This document shows, piece by piece, positions 28,231 through 37,051 of a stretch of DNA of 54,049 bases; within the stretch, counting starts at the first letter, position 1, and the number at the start of each line of letters is the position of its first letter. Source of the DNA: Pelagibacterales bacterium SAG-MED32 (GTDB lineage: Bacteria; Pseudomonadota; Alphaproteobacteria; Pelagibacterales; AG-422-B15); contig JACWEC010000002.1 of assembly GCA_014653725.1 (NCBI GenBank), positions 1 to 54,049 on the forward strand, given 5' to 3'. A program made the translations under genes and the position numbers. The notes under the pieces were generated by a model. It was not told the origin of the DNA. It did no database searches and saw nothing but the letters and a program-made list of their open reading frames with translations.

Positions 28231-30228
28231 ATGTCTCGAAACTTAAATTCTCCATCTCTTCCTCACGAAAATATGGCAAATGCCATAAGATTTTTATCCA
28301 TTGACGCAGTTGAAAAAGCTAAGAGTGGACACCCTGGATTGCCAATGGGTATGGCTGATGTCGCTACTGTTCTTTTCACTAAATTTCTAAAGTTTAATTC
28401 AGCTGCCCCCAAATGGCATGATCGAGATAGATTTATATTGTCTGCTGGTCACGGCTCGATGCTACTGTATTCTCTTCTGTTTCTCACTGGTTATCGTGAT
28501 ATGACCATGAAGGATATCAAAAAATTTAGACAACTTGATAGTAAATGTGCAGGTCATCCAGAATATGGACATGCTCAAGGCATAGAAACAACTACTGGTC
28601 CTTTGGGACAAGGAATAGGAAACGCTGTTGGCATGGCATTAGCTGAAAAAATACTTAGCAGCCAATTTGGACAGAAGATTATCGATCACTATACTTACGT
28701 TATAGCCAGTGATGGTGACTTGATGGAAGGAATATCTCATGAAGTTGCATCATTTGCAGGTCATTTGAAGTTAAATAAGCTTATTGTATTTTTTGATGAT
28801 AATGGAATTTCAATTGATGGACCAGTTAAACTATCAAATTCAGAAAATACAATTGATCGTTTTAAGGCCTATGGATGGAGCACGATAAAAATTAATGGCC
28901 ATAACAAAGATGAAATTATAAATGCGATAACAAAAGCTAAAAAATCAAAAAAACCTACTATAATTTCTTGTAAGACAAAAATTGGTTTTGGCTCACCTAA
29001 TAAGCAAGGTAAAGCTTCCTCTCATGGCAGTCCACTTGGGGAAGAAGAAGTCAGTTTAACTAGATCCAAACTAAAATGGCCCCACAAGCCCTTTTTGGTT
29101 CCAACAGATATATTAAAAGAATGGAAAAAGTCTGGCAGTAGATCAACTGAAATATATAAAAAATGGAAAATAGATTTTGAAAAACTCTCTAAAAAGAAAA
29201 GAGACGAGTTTAAAAGAAGAGTTAGTGGAAATATTCCAAAGAAAGTTAATCAGCTCTTAAGCAAATTTAAAAAAGATTCGATTAAGAAACCGATTGATAT
29301 AGCAACTCGACAAGCTTCTGAGATGGTAATTAATCAAATTGCGCCCATCATGCCAGAATTAGTTGGTGGATCTGCAGATCTTACCGGTTCAAATAATACC
29401 AAAGGCAACAAAGTGGATGTTATTGATTCAAAAAATTACAGAGGTAATTATATCTATTATGGAATAAGAGAGCATGGAATGGCAGCCATTATGAACGGCT
29501 TATCATTACATAAAGGCATTATACCATTTGGAGGAACATTCTTAATATTTTTAGATTACTGTAAGCCTTCTCTTAGACTTGCGGCTCTTATGCAACAGAG
29601 GGCTATATATATTTTAACACACGACTCAATTGGCTTGGGTGAAGATGGGCCTACTCATCAACCAATTGAACAGCTGGCATCGCTCAGGGCGACGCCAAAT
29701 GTAAAAGTGTTTAGGCCTGCTGACATTGTTGAAACAGCTGAAGCTTGGGAATTGGCATTACTAAATCAAAAAGGTCCATCTGTTATTGCCCTAACGAGAC
29801 AAAAACTCCCCATGCTTAGAAAAAAATATTATACAAAAAATATTAGTTCTCAGGGCGCATATGAAATTAAAGGTAACTCTAAAAATCCAGATATTTCAAT
29901 CTATGCCTCAGGTTCTGAGGTAGAAATAGGGATACAATTGATGGGGTTACTAGAAAAAAAGAAAAAAAATGTAAGAGTAATTTCAGTGCCATGCATGGAA
30001 CTATTTAAAATTCAAAATAAGACATATCAAAAAAAGATTAGAGGAAATTCTAAGTTAAATATATCAATTGAAGCAGGCTCAAGTTTTGGATGGAGTGAGA
30101 TCTGTGGAGAGAATACTGTGAATATATGCATGAAAGATTTTGGAGCCAGTGCTCCTTATCAAAAACTTTATGATTACTATGGCTTCACAGCAAAAAAAAT
30201 ATTAAAGCAAGTAATTAAAAAAATATAG
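28231..30228 (+). CDS. tkt: transketolase
   Basis: This thiamine-diphosphate enzyme transfers two-carbon units in the pentose phosphate and Calvin cycles. Blocks seen are IDAVEKAKSGHPGLPMGMA at the start, SAGHGSMLLYSLL, the thiamine-binding SDGDLMEGISHEVASFAGHL, FFDDNGISIDG, GGSADLTGSN, REHGMAAIMNG, THDSIGLGEDGPTHQPIEQLASLR and EAGSSFGWSEICG. The 665 residues are standard. It leads a tkt-gap-pgk-fba operon with 11, 2 and 12 bases between successive genes, typical of Alphaproteobacteria. Confidence 0.97.
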   Translation: MSRNLNSPSLPHENMANAIRFLSIDAVEKAKSGHPGLPMGMADVATVLFTKFLKFNSAAPKWHDRDRFILSAGHGSMLLYSLLFLTGYRDMTMKDIKKFRQLDSKCAGHPEYGHAQGIETTTGPLGQGIGNAVGMALAEKILSSQFGQKIIDHYTYVIASDGDLMEGISHEVASFAGHLKLNKLIVFFDDNGISIDGPVKLSNSENTIDRFKAYGWSTIKINGHNKDEIINAITKAKKSKKPTIISCKTKIGFGSPNKQGKASSHGSPLGEEEVSLTRSKLKWPHKPFLVPTDILKEWKKSGSRSTEIYKKWKIDFEKLSKKKRDEFKRRVSGNIPKKVNQLLSKFKKDSIKKPIDIATRQASEMVINQIAPIMPELVGGSADLTGSNNTKGNKVDVIDSKNYRGNYIYYGIREHGMAAIMNGLSLHKGIIPFGGTFLIFLDYCKPSLRLAALMQQRAIYILTHDSIGLGEDGPTHQPIEQLASLRATPNVKVFRPADIVETAEAWELALLNQKGPSVIALTRQKLPMLRKKYYTKNISSQGAYEIKGNSKNPDISIYASGSEVEIGIQLMGLLEKKKKNVRVISVPCMELFKIQNKTYQKKIRGNSKLNISIEAGSSFGWSEICGENTVNICMKDFGASAPYQKLYDYYGFTAKKILKQVIKKI

Positions 30229-30239
30229 GAGTTATCAAA

Positions 30240-31250
30240 ATGGCAGTAAATGTTGCAATTAGTGGATTTGGACGAATTGGTAGATTAGTTCTCAGATCAA
30301 TTATCGAGAGTAAACGTAAGGATATTAATGTTGTTGCAATAAATGACTTAGCGCCTGTTGATACGAACGCATTCTTACTAGCGAATGATACAGTGCACGG
30401 ACCCTTAAACGAAAAAATTTCTGTAAAGAAAAATAAAATGACCATTGGAAGGAAAACTATTTCAGTACTTAATGAAAGAGATCCACAAAAACTTCCATGG
30501 AAAAAGATGAAAATTGACGTAGCTCTTGAATGTACTGGTTTATTTACCTCAAAAGAAAAAGCATCCATGCATATCAAAGCTGGAGCAAAAAAAGTTCTTG
30601 TTTCCGCCCCCTGCTCTGAAGCAGATAAAACAATAGTATATGGAGTTAACGAACAAGAAATAACTCGTAATGATTTAGTTGTTTCGAATGCATCTTGTAC
30701 TACGAACTGTTTGGCACCAGTAGTTAAAGTCCTTCATGAAAAATTTGGAATTATTCATGGATATATGACTACCATTCATGCATTTACAGGTGACCAAAGT
30801 GTTTTGGATACATTTCATCCTGATTTAAGAAGAGCTAGAGCTGCGTCAATGTCAATGATACCTACATCAACAGGTGCTGCCAAAGCAGTTGGGTTAGTGA
30901 TGCCAGAATTATCTGGAAAACTTGATGGAACGGCAATTAGAGTACCCACTCCAAATGTATCACTTATCGATTTTAAATTTGTATCAAAGAAAACAATGAA
31001 AATTGACAGCGTAAATAAAGCCATGACAGCTGCGTCACGATCCAGTAAATTGAAAGGTATACTCAACATTAATTCAGAACCACTAGTTTCATCAGATTTT
31101 AATCATAATCCTGCTTCATCAAATTTTGACCTAACTCAAACACAAGTCATTGATGGAAAGTTTGGAAGAGTTTTAAGCTGGTATGACAATGAATGGGGTT
31201 TTTCAAATAGAATGTGTGATACTGCTGTAGCAATGAAAAAATCAAAATAG
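30240..31250 (+). CDS. gap: glyceraldehyde-3-phosphate dehydrogenase
   Basis: This NAD(P)-dependent enzyme of glycolysis and gluconeogenesis has the nucleotide-binding GFGRIGRLVLR at its start, catalytic Cys153 in SNASCTTNCLAP and His180 in TTIHAFTGDQ. It also has RAASMSMIPTSTGAAKAVG, RVPTPNVSLIDF and WYDNEWGFSNRMCD near the end. The 336 residues are usual. GGAG in the 11-base gap after tkt is its ribosome-binding site. Cofactor preference cannot be decided safely from the few residues at the end of strand two. Confidence 0.97.
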   Translation: MAVNVAISGFGRIGRLVLRSIIESKRKDINVVAINDLAPVDTNAFLLANDTVHGPLNEKISVKKNKMTIGRKTISVLNERDPQKLPWKKMKIDVALECTGLFTSKEKASMHIKAGAKKVLVSAPCSEADKTIVYGVNEQEITRNDLVVSNASCTTNCLAPVVKVLHEKFGIIHGYMTTIHAFTGDQSVLDTFHPDLRRARAASMSMIPTSTGAAKAVGLVMPELSGKLDGTAIRVPTPNVSLIDFKFVSKKTMKIDSVNKAMTAASRSSKLKGILNINSEPLVSSDFNHNPASSNFDLTQTQVIDGKFGRVLSWYDNEWGFSNRMCDTAVAMKKSK

Positions 31251-31252
31251 CA

Positions 31253-32449
31253 ATGCTAGATGTCTCTAATCTAAAAAAGATTAATGAGAAACATAAAACT
31301 GTATTAATAAGACTTGATCTTAACATTCCACTAAATTCTATTGATAGATATATCAGTGATAGAATAATCAGAATTAAAAATCCTATTTTAAATCTGTTGA
31401 ATGATAATCATAAAGTTGTAATTTTATCTCACCTTGGAAGACCAAAAGGCAAAATAAACAAGTCATTATCATTGAAGCAAGTGGTTCCTCAGCTAGAAAA
31501 AGTTCTTGAAAAAAAAATAAATTTCTTACCAGATTGCGTTGGAAAAGAAATAAAAGATGAAATTAATTCACTTGAAGAAGGGAAAGTTATTTTATTAGAA
31601 AACTGTAGATTTTATAAAGAAGAGGAAGAGAATGATCATAACTTTGCAAAACAATTATCTGAGCTAGCTGATGTTTATGTAAATGATGCATTTGCTTGTT
31701 CGCATCGTGCTCATGCATCAATTGAGGCAATATCCCATTTCATGCCTTCATATTGTGGCGATCTACTTGAAGAAGAAATGATTAACCTGCAAGAAGTTAT
31801 TCACGAACCTCATGGTCCTGCTCTCACAATAATAGGAGGTTCAAAAATATCTACGAAAATTTCTGTACTTAAAAATTTATCAAAAAAAATGGATACGATT
31901 GTCATAGCTGGTGGTATGGCAAATAACTTTTTGAAATATAATGGACATAATATTCAAAACTCATTGCATGAGGAAAATGTCAACCACTTAATTAAAGAAA
32001 TATTGAATTTTTCAGCAAAAAATAATTGTAAGTTAGTTTTACCAATTGATGTGGTCACAGCAGATAAAATTTCAGACAAGGCAGAAACAAAAGAGTGTGA
32101 TATTGATAGTATTGAAGAACAAAAAATGATTCTCGATATAGGTAAAAATACAGTGAAATTAATAGAAAATGAAATTAGTAAATCCAAAACTGTATTCTGG
32201 AATGGTCCTCTTGGAGTGTTTGAAACTTCTCCGTTTGATAAGGGCACTGTAGAGATTGCAAATTTCATTGGCAATCTTACTGAAAATAAAGAAATTAGGT
32301 CATTTGCTGGTGGAGGTGATACAATTTCTGCATTGGACTTAGCCTGTGTAAAAGATAAATTTTCTTATGTTTCTACTGGCGGGGGTGCATTACTTGAGTT
32401 AATAGAAGGTAAGAAATTGCCAGGCCTAGTCGCATTAGGAATTTTATAA
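31253..32449 (+). CDS. pgk: phosphoglycerate kinase
   Basis: This transfers phosphate between 1,3-bisphosphoglycerate and ADP. RLDLNIPLN gives the substrate-binding start, with LSHLGRPKGK, LENCRFYKEEEEND, VNDAFACSHRAHAS and GGSKISTKISVLKNL after it. The ATP-site blocks NGPLGVFETSPFDKGT and SFAGGGDTISAL lie in the C-terminal half. The 398 residues are standard. It starts 2 bases after the gap stop. All domains are intact. Confidence 0.97.
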   Translation: MLDVSNLKKINEKHKTVLIRLDLNIPLNSIDRYISDRIIRIKNPILNLLNDNHKVVILSHLGRPKGKINKSLSLKQVVPQLEKVLEKKINFLPDCVGKEIKDEINSLEEGKVILLENCRFYKEEEENDHNFAKQLSELADVYVNDAFACSHRAHASIEAISHFMPSYCGDLLEEEMINLQEVIHEPHGPALTIIGGSKISTKISVLKNLSKKMDTIVIAGGMANNFLKYNGHNIQNSLHEENVNHLIKEILNFSAKNNCKLVLPIDVVTADKISDKAETKECDIDSIEEQKMILDIGKNTVKLIENEISKSKTVFWNGPLGVFETSPFDKGTVEIANFIGNLTENKEIRSFAGGGDTISALDLACVKDKFSYVSTGGGALLELIEGKKLPGLVALGIL

Positions 32450-32461
32450 TAGGAGATGAAA

Positions 32462-33475
32462 ATGATACCAAAAACTTTAGAAGAGATTGCAAGCTATATT
32501 GTTAAAGACGGTAAAGGAATACTTGCAGCTGACGAAAGTAATGGAACAATCGAAAAAAGATTTAAGTCCATTGACGTCGAGTCAACTGAAGATAATAGAA
32601 GAAAATATAGAGAAATGCTTTTTAGATCTCCTGTTATGGCAGAGGCTATTGGAGGGGTAATTCTATTTGATGAGACTCTGAGACAAAAAGCGCAAGATGG
32701 ATCATATTTAAAGGATGTAATTTTGAACCATGGGTCACTTCCTGGAATTAAAGTAGACCAAGGAGTAAAAGAACTGGAAGAAAGTTCTAATGAAAAAATC
32801 ACTATTGGATTAGATGGCTTAAATGAACGCTGTAGAGAATATGATGGATTGGGTGCTAAGTTTACTAAATGGAGAGCAGTAATCAATATTAGTGATGGCA
32901 TGCCGTCTACAAAATGTATCAACGAAAATATGTTAGCTTTATCCGAATACGCCCTTATAGCTCAAGAAAATAATATGGTACCGATAGTAGAGCCTGAAGT
33001 CATTATGGATGGCCCACATACAATAGATCAATGCTATGATGTTACTAAAAATACATTATCTGTACTTTTTGAAATGCTTGATAAAAAAAATATAAATATT
33101 AAGGGCACCCTTTTAAAACCTAACATGGTAGTTTCTGGAACAGAAAATAGTCATCAAGCAAATTATAAGGAAGTTGCAGAAAAAACTCTTGATTGCCTAA
33201 ATTCGTCGGTACCTGATGAATTGCCAGGTATTGTTTTTCTATCAGGCGGTCAATCTGACATTGATGCAACGGCACACTTAGATGAAATGAATAAAATCGG
33301 TGGGTTTAAATGGAAACTAAGCTTCTCTTATGGAAGAGCATTACAGCAAGCTGCATTGAAAGCTTGGTCAGGTAATGACAGTAATCTAGGGCATGCACAA
33401 AAAGCATTTAGCCATCGTGCGATCATGAACATGAAAGCTTCTTTAGGTGAATGGAGCGAGTCACTTGAGGCTTAA
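32462..33475 (+). CDS. class I fructose-bisphosphate aldolase
   Basis: This Schiff-base aldolase cleaves fructose-1,6-bisphosphate. GKGILAADESNGTIEKRF near the N-terminus, GGVILFDETLRQ, PGIKVDQGVKEL, AKFTKWRAVI, IVEPEVIMDG and the lysine-bearing KGTLLKPNMVVSG are all class I features, and LSGGQSDIDATAHL and SFSYGRALQQAALKAW close it. I start at the ATG at 32462 (MIPKTLEE, 337 residues) because AGGAG at 32451-32455 is 6 bases upstream. The earlier in-frame ATG at 32456 directly abuts that site. It is the last gene of the tkt operon. Confidence 0.95.
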   Translation: MIPKTLEEIASYIVKDGKGILAADESNGTIEKRFKSIDVESTEDNRRKYREMLFRSPVMAEAIGGVILFDETLRQKAQDGSYLKDVILNHGSLPGIKVDQGVKELEESSNEKITIGLDGLNERCREYDGLGAKFTKWRAVINISDGMPSTKCINENMLALSEYALIAQENNMVPIVEPEVIMDGPHTIDQCYDVTKNTLSVLFEMLDKKNINIKGTLLKPNMVVSGTENSHQANYKEVAEKTLDCLNSSVPDELPGIVFLSGGQSDIDATAHLDEMNKIGGFKWKLSFSYGRALQQAALKAWSGNDSNLGHAQKAFSHRAIMNMKASLGEWSESLEA

Positions 33476-33479
33476 TTAA

Positions 33480-34043
33480 ATGAAAATTAATGGAAATTCT
33501 GTAAAACCTGGCATGATTTTAGAGCACAAGGGTGAGTTGTGGACTGTTGCCAAATCACAATCTGTAAAGCCTGGCAAGGGTGGAGCATTTAACCAAGTTG
33601 AAATGAAAAATATTAAAACCGGATCAAAACTAAATGAAAGGTTCAGAGCCTCTGAGGAAGTGGAGCGTGTACGAGTAGAAGAAGAAAAGTACCAATATCT
33701 ATATAAACAAGATGATAAACTAGTTTTTATGAATACGACCTCCTACGAACAAATAGAATTAGATTCCGAAATTGCTGGAGATCGAATGGTCTTAATGAGT
33801 GAAAATGATGAAGTTATAATTGAAATGTACAATGACAAAGCTATAGGAATACTACTTCCAAAAACACTCTCCTTTATTGTTAATGAAACGGAAGCGGTTG
33901 TTAAGGGTCAAACAGCTGCATCTTCAAATAAACCTGCAATATTAGAGAATGGTATAAGAGTAATGGTGCCACCTTTTATTGAACAAGGAGAGAAAATTGA
34001 AATCAATACTGAGGACTTAACCTATTCTAAAAGAGCTGAGTAA
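33480..34043 (+). CDS. efp: translation elongation factor P
   Basis: EF-P rescues ribosomes stalled at proline runs. The 187 residues show the N-terminal KOW-like domain with the modification loop KPGKGGAFNQVEMKN; Lys33 is the site that would be beta-lysylated. LNERFRASEEVERVRVEEEKYQYLY is the domain linker and the last domain is typical (VRVMVPPFIEQGEKIEINTEDLTYSKRA). It follows the aldolase by 4 bases and its stop overlaps the next start (TAATG). EpmA/EpmB are not in this window. Confidence 0.96.
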   Translation: MKINGNSVKPGMILEHKGELWTVAKSQSVKPGKGGAFNQVEMKNIKTGSKLNERFRASEEVERVRVEEEKYQYLYKQDDKLVFMNTTSYEQIELDSEIAGDRMVLMSENDEVIIEMYNDKAIGILLPKTLSFIVNETEAVVKGQTAASSNKPAILENGIRVMVPPFIEQGEKIEINTEDLTYSKRAE

Positions 34044-34825
34044 TGAGTTACTCAGATCCTTATATAAATGCAATATTCCTTGCTTCACGAAAAGTAAGTA
34101 AAAATCTCATAAGAGACTTTGGAGAAGTTGAGAAATTACAGGTATCTTTAAAAGGAGTTTCTGATTTTGTTTCTTTGGCAGATACCCGAGCAGAGAAGCA
34201 TATAATAAAAGAACTTACTTATTCTTATCCTAAAATAAATATACTTGCTGAAGAAAATGGAACTATAAAAAACTCAGACGATAATATGAGATGGATAATT
34301 GATCCTCTTGATGGTACGAGTAATTTTGTTTTTAGTATTCCCCATTTTGCGATTTCAATTGCTTTAGAAAAAGACAATGAAATTATTGTAGGTGGAGTTT
34401 ATCAGCCGCTAACAGATGAATTTTTTTGGGCTGTAAAAGGAAGGGGTGCTTTTTGTAATAACCTAAGACTAAGAGTATCTTCAAGGGAAAACTTAAAAGA
34501 CTGTATGATTGGAACAGGCATTCCTCACAGGGGAATGAAAGGGCATGAAGAGTATCTGCCTGGACTTGGAACAGTAATGGAAAATGTATGCGGTGTTAGA
34601 AGATTGGGTGCTGCATCTTTGGATCTAGCATATGTTGCTGCTGGCAAGTTTGACGGTTATTGGGAAAAAAATTTAAAGCTAGTTGATATCGCTGCAGGAT
34701 CATTAATTGTAAAAGAGGCGGGCGGAAAAGTAACTGACTTTGAAGGAAGAGAGGAATATCTTAATTCAGGAAGAATTCTTGCAACTAACTTTAGAATTCA
34801 TGGCCAACTTCAAAGAATAATTTAA
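34043..34825 (+). CDS. inositol monophosphatase family protein (SuhB-like)
   Basis: This Mg-dependent sugar or inositol phosphatase has 260 residues. The metal sites are visible: LAEENG, the DPLDGTSNFVFSIPHFAISIAL signature, and the distal EKNLKLVDIAAGSLIVKEAGG. RRLGAASLDLAYVAAGKFDGYWE is typical of SuhB. It starts inside the efp stop (TAATG), and efp-suhB coupling is common in Alphaproteobacteria. A second member of the superfamily lies at 45989. Substrate cannot be settled by sequence. Confidence 0.9.
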   Translation: MSYSDPYINAIFLASRKVSKNLIRDFGEVEKLQVSLKGVSDFVSLADTRAEKHIIKELTYSYPKINILAEENGTIKNSDDNMRWIIDPLDGTSNFVFSIPHFAISIALEKDNEIIVGGVYQPLTDEFFWAVKGRGAFCNNLRLRVSSRENLKDCMIGTGIPHRGMKGHEEYLPGLGTVMENVCGVRRLGAASLDLAYVAAGKFDGYWEKNLKLVDIAAGSLIVKEAGGKVTDFEGREEYLNSGRILATNFRIHGQLQRII

Positions 34826-35128
34826 TTAAATTTTTAGACCAAATCTATTTAAAATTTTCTTTTCAAATTTCCAAAAATATTGAAATTGTCCAAAAGGAAG
34901 GGCAACTAATAACAATAATATTTGGTATATAAAAAATAAAAGAATAATTCTAATTGGCCAAAATATAATCGGATTAAAGTTTTCCTCTTTCAAGCCGATG
35001 AGTTCAAAAAATTCAACTGTTATATAAAGCGATAAAGATCCAGTGATTGCAAATACTATCATTATCAATGTAAACTGCCAAAAACTCATAATATTAAGCC
35101 TTTTCATCATTGCATTAACTATTCTCAT
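34826..35128 (-). CDS. small membrane protein (DUF6787-like)
   Basis: These 100 residues have two or three hydrophobic helices (FWQFTLIMIVFAITGSLSLYITV and FWPIRIILLFFIYQILLLLVALPFGQF). They end in a conserved-looking tail, FGQFQYFWKFEKKILNRFG, that I associate with DUF6787 from memory. It may start at the second Met (KRLNIMSFWQ, residue 8). It is convergent with the inositol-phosphatase gene with no spacer and divergent from rpmE. The function is unknown. Confidence 0.6.
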   Translation of the reverse strand: MRIVNAMMKRLNIMSFWQFTLIMIVFAITGSLSLYITVEFFELIGLKEENFNPIIFWPIRIILLFFIYQILLLLVALPFGQFQYFWKFEKKILNRFGLKI

Positions 35129-35170
35129 AGAAATTCACTAAATAAATATTGATCAGAATTATTATATAGG

Positions 35171-35194
35171 TTAGTTAACCAGAAAATTAACTAA
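35171..35194 (+). promoter_or_regulatory. inverted repeat in the rpmE leader
   Basis: TTAGTTAA (35171-35178) and TTAACTAA (35187-35194) are perfect complements with an 8-base loop, ending 5 bases before the rpmE start. No Shine-Dalgarno site is visible between the repeat and the ATG. It could be an operator or a structure in the L31 mRNA leader. Confidence 0.35.
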
Positions 35195-35199
35195 TTAAA

Positions 35200-35418
35200 A
35201 TGAAAAAAGATAAACATCCAAATTATCATACAATTAACGTTGTAATGACAGATGGTACGAAATTTGAAACAAAGTCCACATGGGGAAAGGAAGGAGATAC
35301 AATGTCTCTTGACATAGATCCTTTATCCCATCCTGCGTGGACTGGTGGGCAGCAAAAAATTCAAGATAAAGGTCAAGTAAGCAGATTTAAGAAAAGATTT
35401 AGCAATCTTAAAACTTAG
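35200..35418 (+). CDS. rpmE: 50S ribosomal protein L31, zinc-free form
   Basis: This 72-residue large-subunit protein bridges to the 30S head. Recognisable blocks are [40 protein letters not shown] and [12 protein letters not shown]. The CxxC zinc ligands of the C+ type are absent, so this is a C- form that does not need zinc. It stands alone between divergent and downstream units. Confidence 0.93.
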   Translation: MKKDKHPNYHTINVVMTDGTKFETKSTWGKEGDTMSLDIDPLSHPAWTGGQQKIQDKGQVSRFKKRFSNLKT

Positions 35419-35460
35419 ACATCAAACCTTGAAATCAAGATAATCGTCACAATATATGTC

Positions 35461-35544
35461 TTGCTGATGGCAATAATGCATCAGCGAAAATTGCCTAGCT
35501 TAATTTAAGTAGGCTAAAATTTAATCGCTTAAGGAGGATTAATT
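35461..35544 (+). promoter_or_regulatory. ROSE-like RNA thermometer in the hsp20 leader
   Basis: Three hairpins line up before the start. GCTGATG (35463-35469) pairs with CATCAGC (35479-35485). GCCTA (35493-35497) pairs with TAGGC (35510-35514) and continues as CTT/AAG. The last covers the ribosome-binding site: TTAA (35521-35524) pairs with TTAA (35539-35542), and TCGCT (35525-35529) faces AGGA (35535-35538) around a 5-base loop. UYGCU opposite AGGA is the signature of ROSE thermometers, which melt on heating and free the Shine-Dalgarno site. Seen by eye, not folded by software. Confidence 0.75.
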
Positions 35545-35973
35545 ATGACTACATTTGACTTATCACCATTACTGCGCTCAAGCGTAGGTTTTGACGCATT
35601 TGACAATATTTTTGACTCAGTCTTTAACATGAACGAGTCTGGAAGTGCTTACCCGCCTTACAATATTGTGAAATCAGAAAATAATTATACTATAACACTT
35701 GCGGTAGCTGGTTTTTCAATGTCTGACTTAGACATTTCTGTTCAAGAAAATGAGCTAATAATCAGTGGCAAGACCAATGATTCTGAAAATAACGTTGAGT
35801 TCTTGCATAAAGGTATTGCTGGAAGAAGCTTTGAGAGAAAATTTCGACTAGCGGACACCATCAAAGTATCTGATGCAAACTATGAGAATGGTTTATTGCA
35901 TGTATTTCTTGAAAGAGAAATTCCAGAACATCAAAAACCAAGAAAAATAGAAATTAATAATAAAATTAATTAA
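35545..35973 (+). CDS. small heat-shock protein, Hsp20/IbpA family
   Basis: This ATP-independent holdase binds unfolding proteins. The 142 residues have the IbpA-type start (FDLSPLLRSSVGFDAFDNIFDSVF) followed by YPPYNIVKSENNYTITLAVAGFSMSDLDISVQENELIISG, the alpha-crystallin core. The conserved GIAGRSFERKFRLADTIKVSDANYENGLLHVFLEREIPE closes it. AAGGAGG lies 7 bases upstream inside a ROSE-like hairpin, so translation is probably heat-controlled. The gene stands alone with its own terminator. Confidence 0.95.
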   Translation: MTTFDLSPLLRSSVGFDAFDNIFDSVFNMNESGSAYPPYNIVKSENNYTITLAVAGFSMSDLDISVQENELIISGKTNDSENNVEFLHKGIAGRSFERKFRLADTIKVSDANYENGLLHVFLEREIPEHQKPRKIEINNKIN

Positions 35974-35981
35974 TATTAACA

Positions 35982-36020
35982 AGGAGCTGCTATAAAAATA
36001 CAGCAGCTCCTCTATATTTT
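35982..36020 (+). terminator. intrinsic terminator after hsp20
   Basis: AGGAGCTGCT (35982-35991) and AGCAGCTCCT (36002-36011) form a perfect 10-bp stem with a 10-base loop, followed by a T-rich run ending next to the following start at 36022. The left arm also contains AGGAG, but it is too far from that start to be its ribosome site. Confidence 0.85.
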
Positions 36021-36021
36021 T

Positions 36022-36999
36022 ATGAAAGCAATTACTTTTGACAAATTTGGAGGCCCTGAAGTCCTATATGTATCTGACAATTTAGAGACACCAATAATTA
36101 GTGATGAGGAAGTATTAATTAAAGTTCATTCAGCAGGGATAAATAGACCAGACATATTGCAACGCATGGGTCAATATCCACCTCCTAAAGGTGCTTCAGA
36201 GATACTTGGACTAGAGGTTTCAGGACATATTGTAGATTGTGGCAAAGGTATTGATAAAGAACTTCTAAATGAAAATGTTTGCGCTCTAGTAACGGGTGGT
36301 GGATATGCAGAATATGTGAAGTGCCATAAATCAACAATACTACCTATTCCTAAAGGAATTTCGCTAAGTGATGCTTGCACTATTCCTGAAACTTTTTTTA
36401 CAGTATGGACAAATTTATTTGACCTTGCGAAGCTTAAAAGGGATGAAACACTACTTATTCACGGTGGTGCTAGTGGTATTGGACTAACTGCCGTTTCAAT
36501 GGCAATGGCTTTTGGAGTGAAATGCATTGTTACAGTAGGATCTGATGTAAAAGAAAAATATTTAAATTCTCTAAATATAGATCGAGTAATTAATTATAAA
36601 ACTGATGATTTTGAAAAAATAATTCTCGAAGAGTATAAAGGTGTTGATGTAATTCTGGATATGGTAGGAGGAAGTTACTTCCAAAAAAATTTAAACATAA
36701 TGAATCGTTTTGGTAGACTAATTAATATTGCTTATCTTCAAGGATCAAAGATTGAAGCTAATCTTCTTCCAATTATGCTAAAAAGATTAACCATTTCAGG
36801 ATCTACTCTAAGAACGAGGGCAAACAAAGAAAAGGGTGAAATAGCTGAAAATCTTAAAAAGAATATTTGGCCCTTGATAGAAAATAACAATATTAAACTT
36901 CATATTGATAAAAAATTTGATATCGATGATGTCTCAAAAGCTCACCAATACATGGAAAATAACAAAAATATAGGCAAATTAATGCTAAATTTTGAGTAA
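36022..36999 (+). CDS. NAD(P)H:quinone oxidoreductase, zinc-free MDR family (PIG3-like)
   Basis: This medium-chain reductase family protein has 325 residues. MKAITFDKFGGPEVL is the typical start. AGINRPDILQRMGQYPPPKGASEILGLEVSGHI is the PIG3/quinone-reductase signature, and HGGASGIGLTAVSMAMAFG is the nucleotide-binding glycine loop. The zinc-binding cysteines of alcohol dehydrogenases are absent. It would reduce quinones or alpha,beta-unsaturated carbonyls with NADPH. No close functional partner is adjacent. The family is sure, the substrate is not. Confidence 0.88.
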   Translation: MKAITFDKFGGPEVLYVSDNLETPIISDEEVLIKVHSAGINRPDILQRMGQYPPPKGASEILGLEVSGHIVDCGKGIDKELLNENVCALVTGGGYAEYVKCHKSTILPIPKGISLSDACTIPETFFTVWTNLFDLAKLKRDETLLIHGGASGIGLTAVSMAMAFGVKCIVTVGSDVKEKYLNSLNIDRVINYKTDDFEKIILEEYKGVDVILDMVGGSYFQKNLNIMNRFGRLINIAYLQGSKIEANLLPIMLKRLTISGSTLRTRANKEKGEIAENLKKNIWPLIENNNIKLHIDKKFDIDDVSKAHQYMENNKNIGKLMLNFE

Positions 37000-37051
37000 A
37001 GCTTTGAAAAAGTGATAAACTAACATATAAGGTTTTTTTTAATTACAGAAT

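Noticed and set aside
30215..30577. 120-residue reading frame opposite the gap gene
   Set aside because: It is antisense to the conserved NAD-binding domain of gap and is not a plausible protein.
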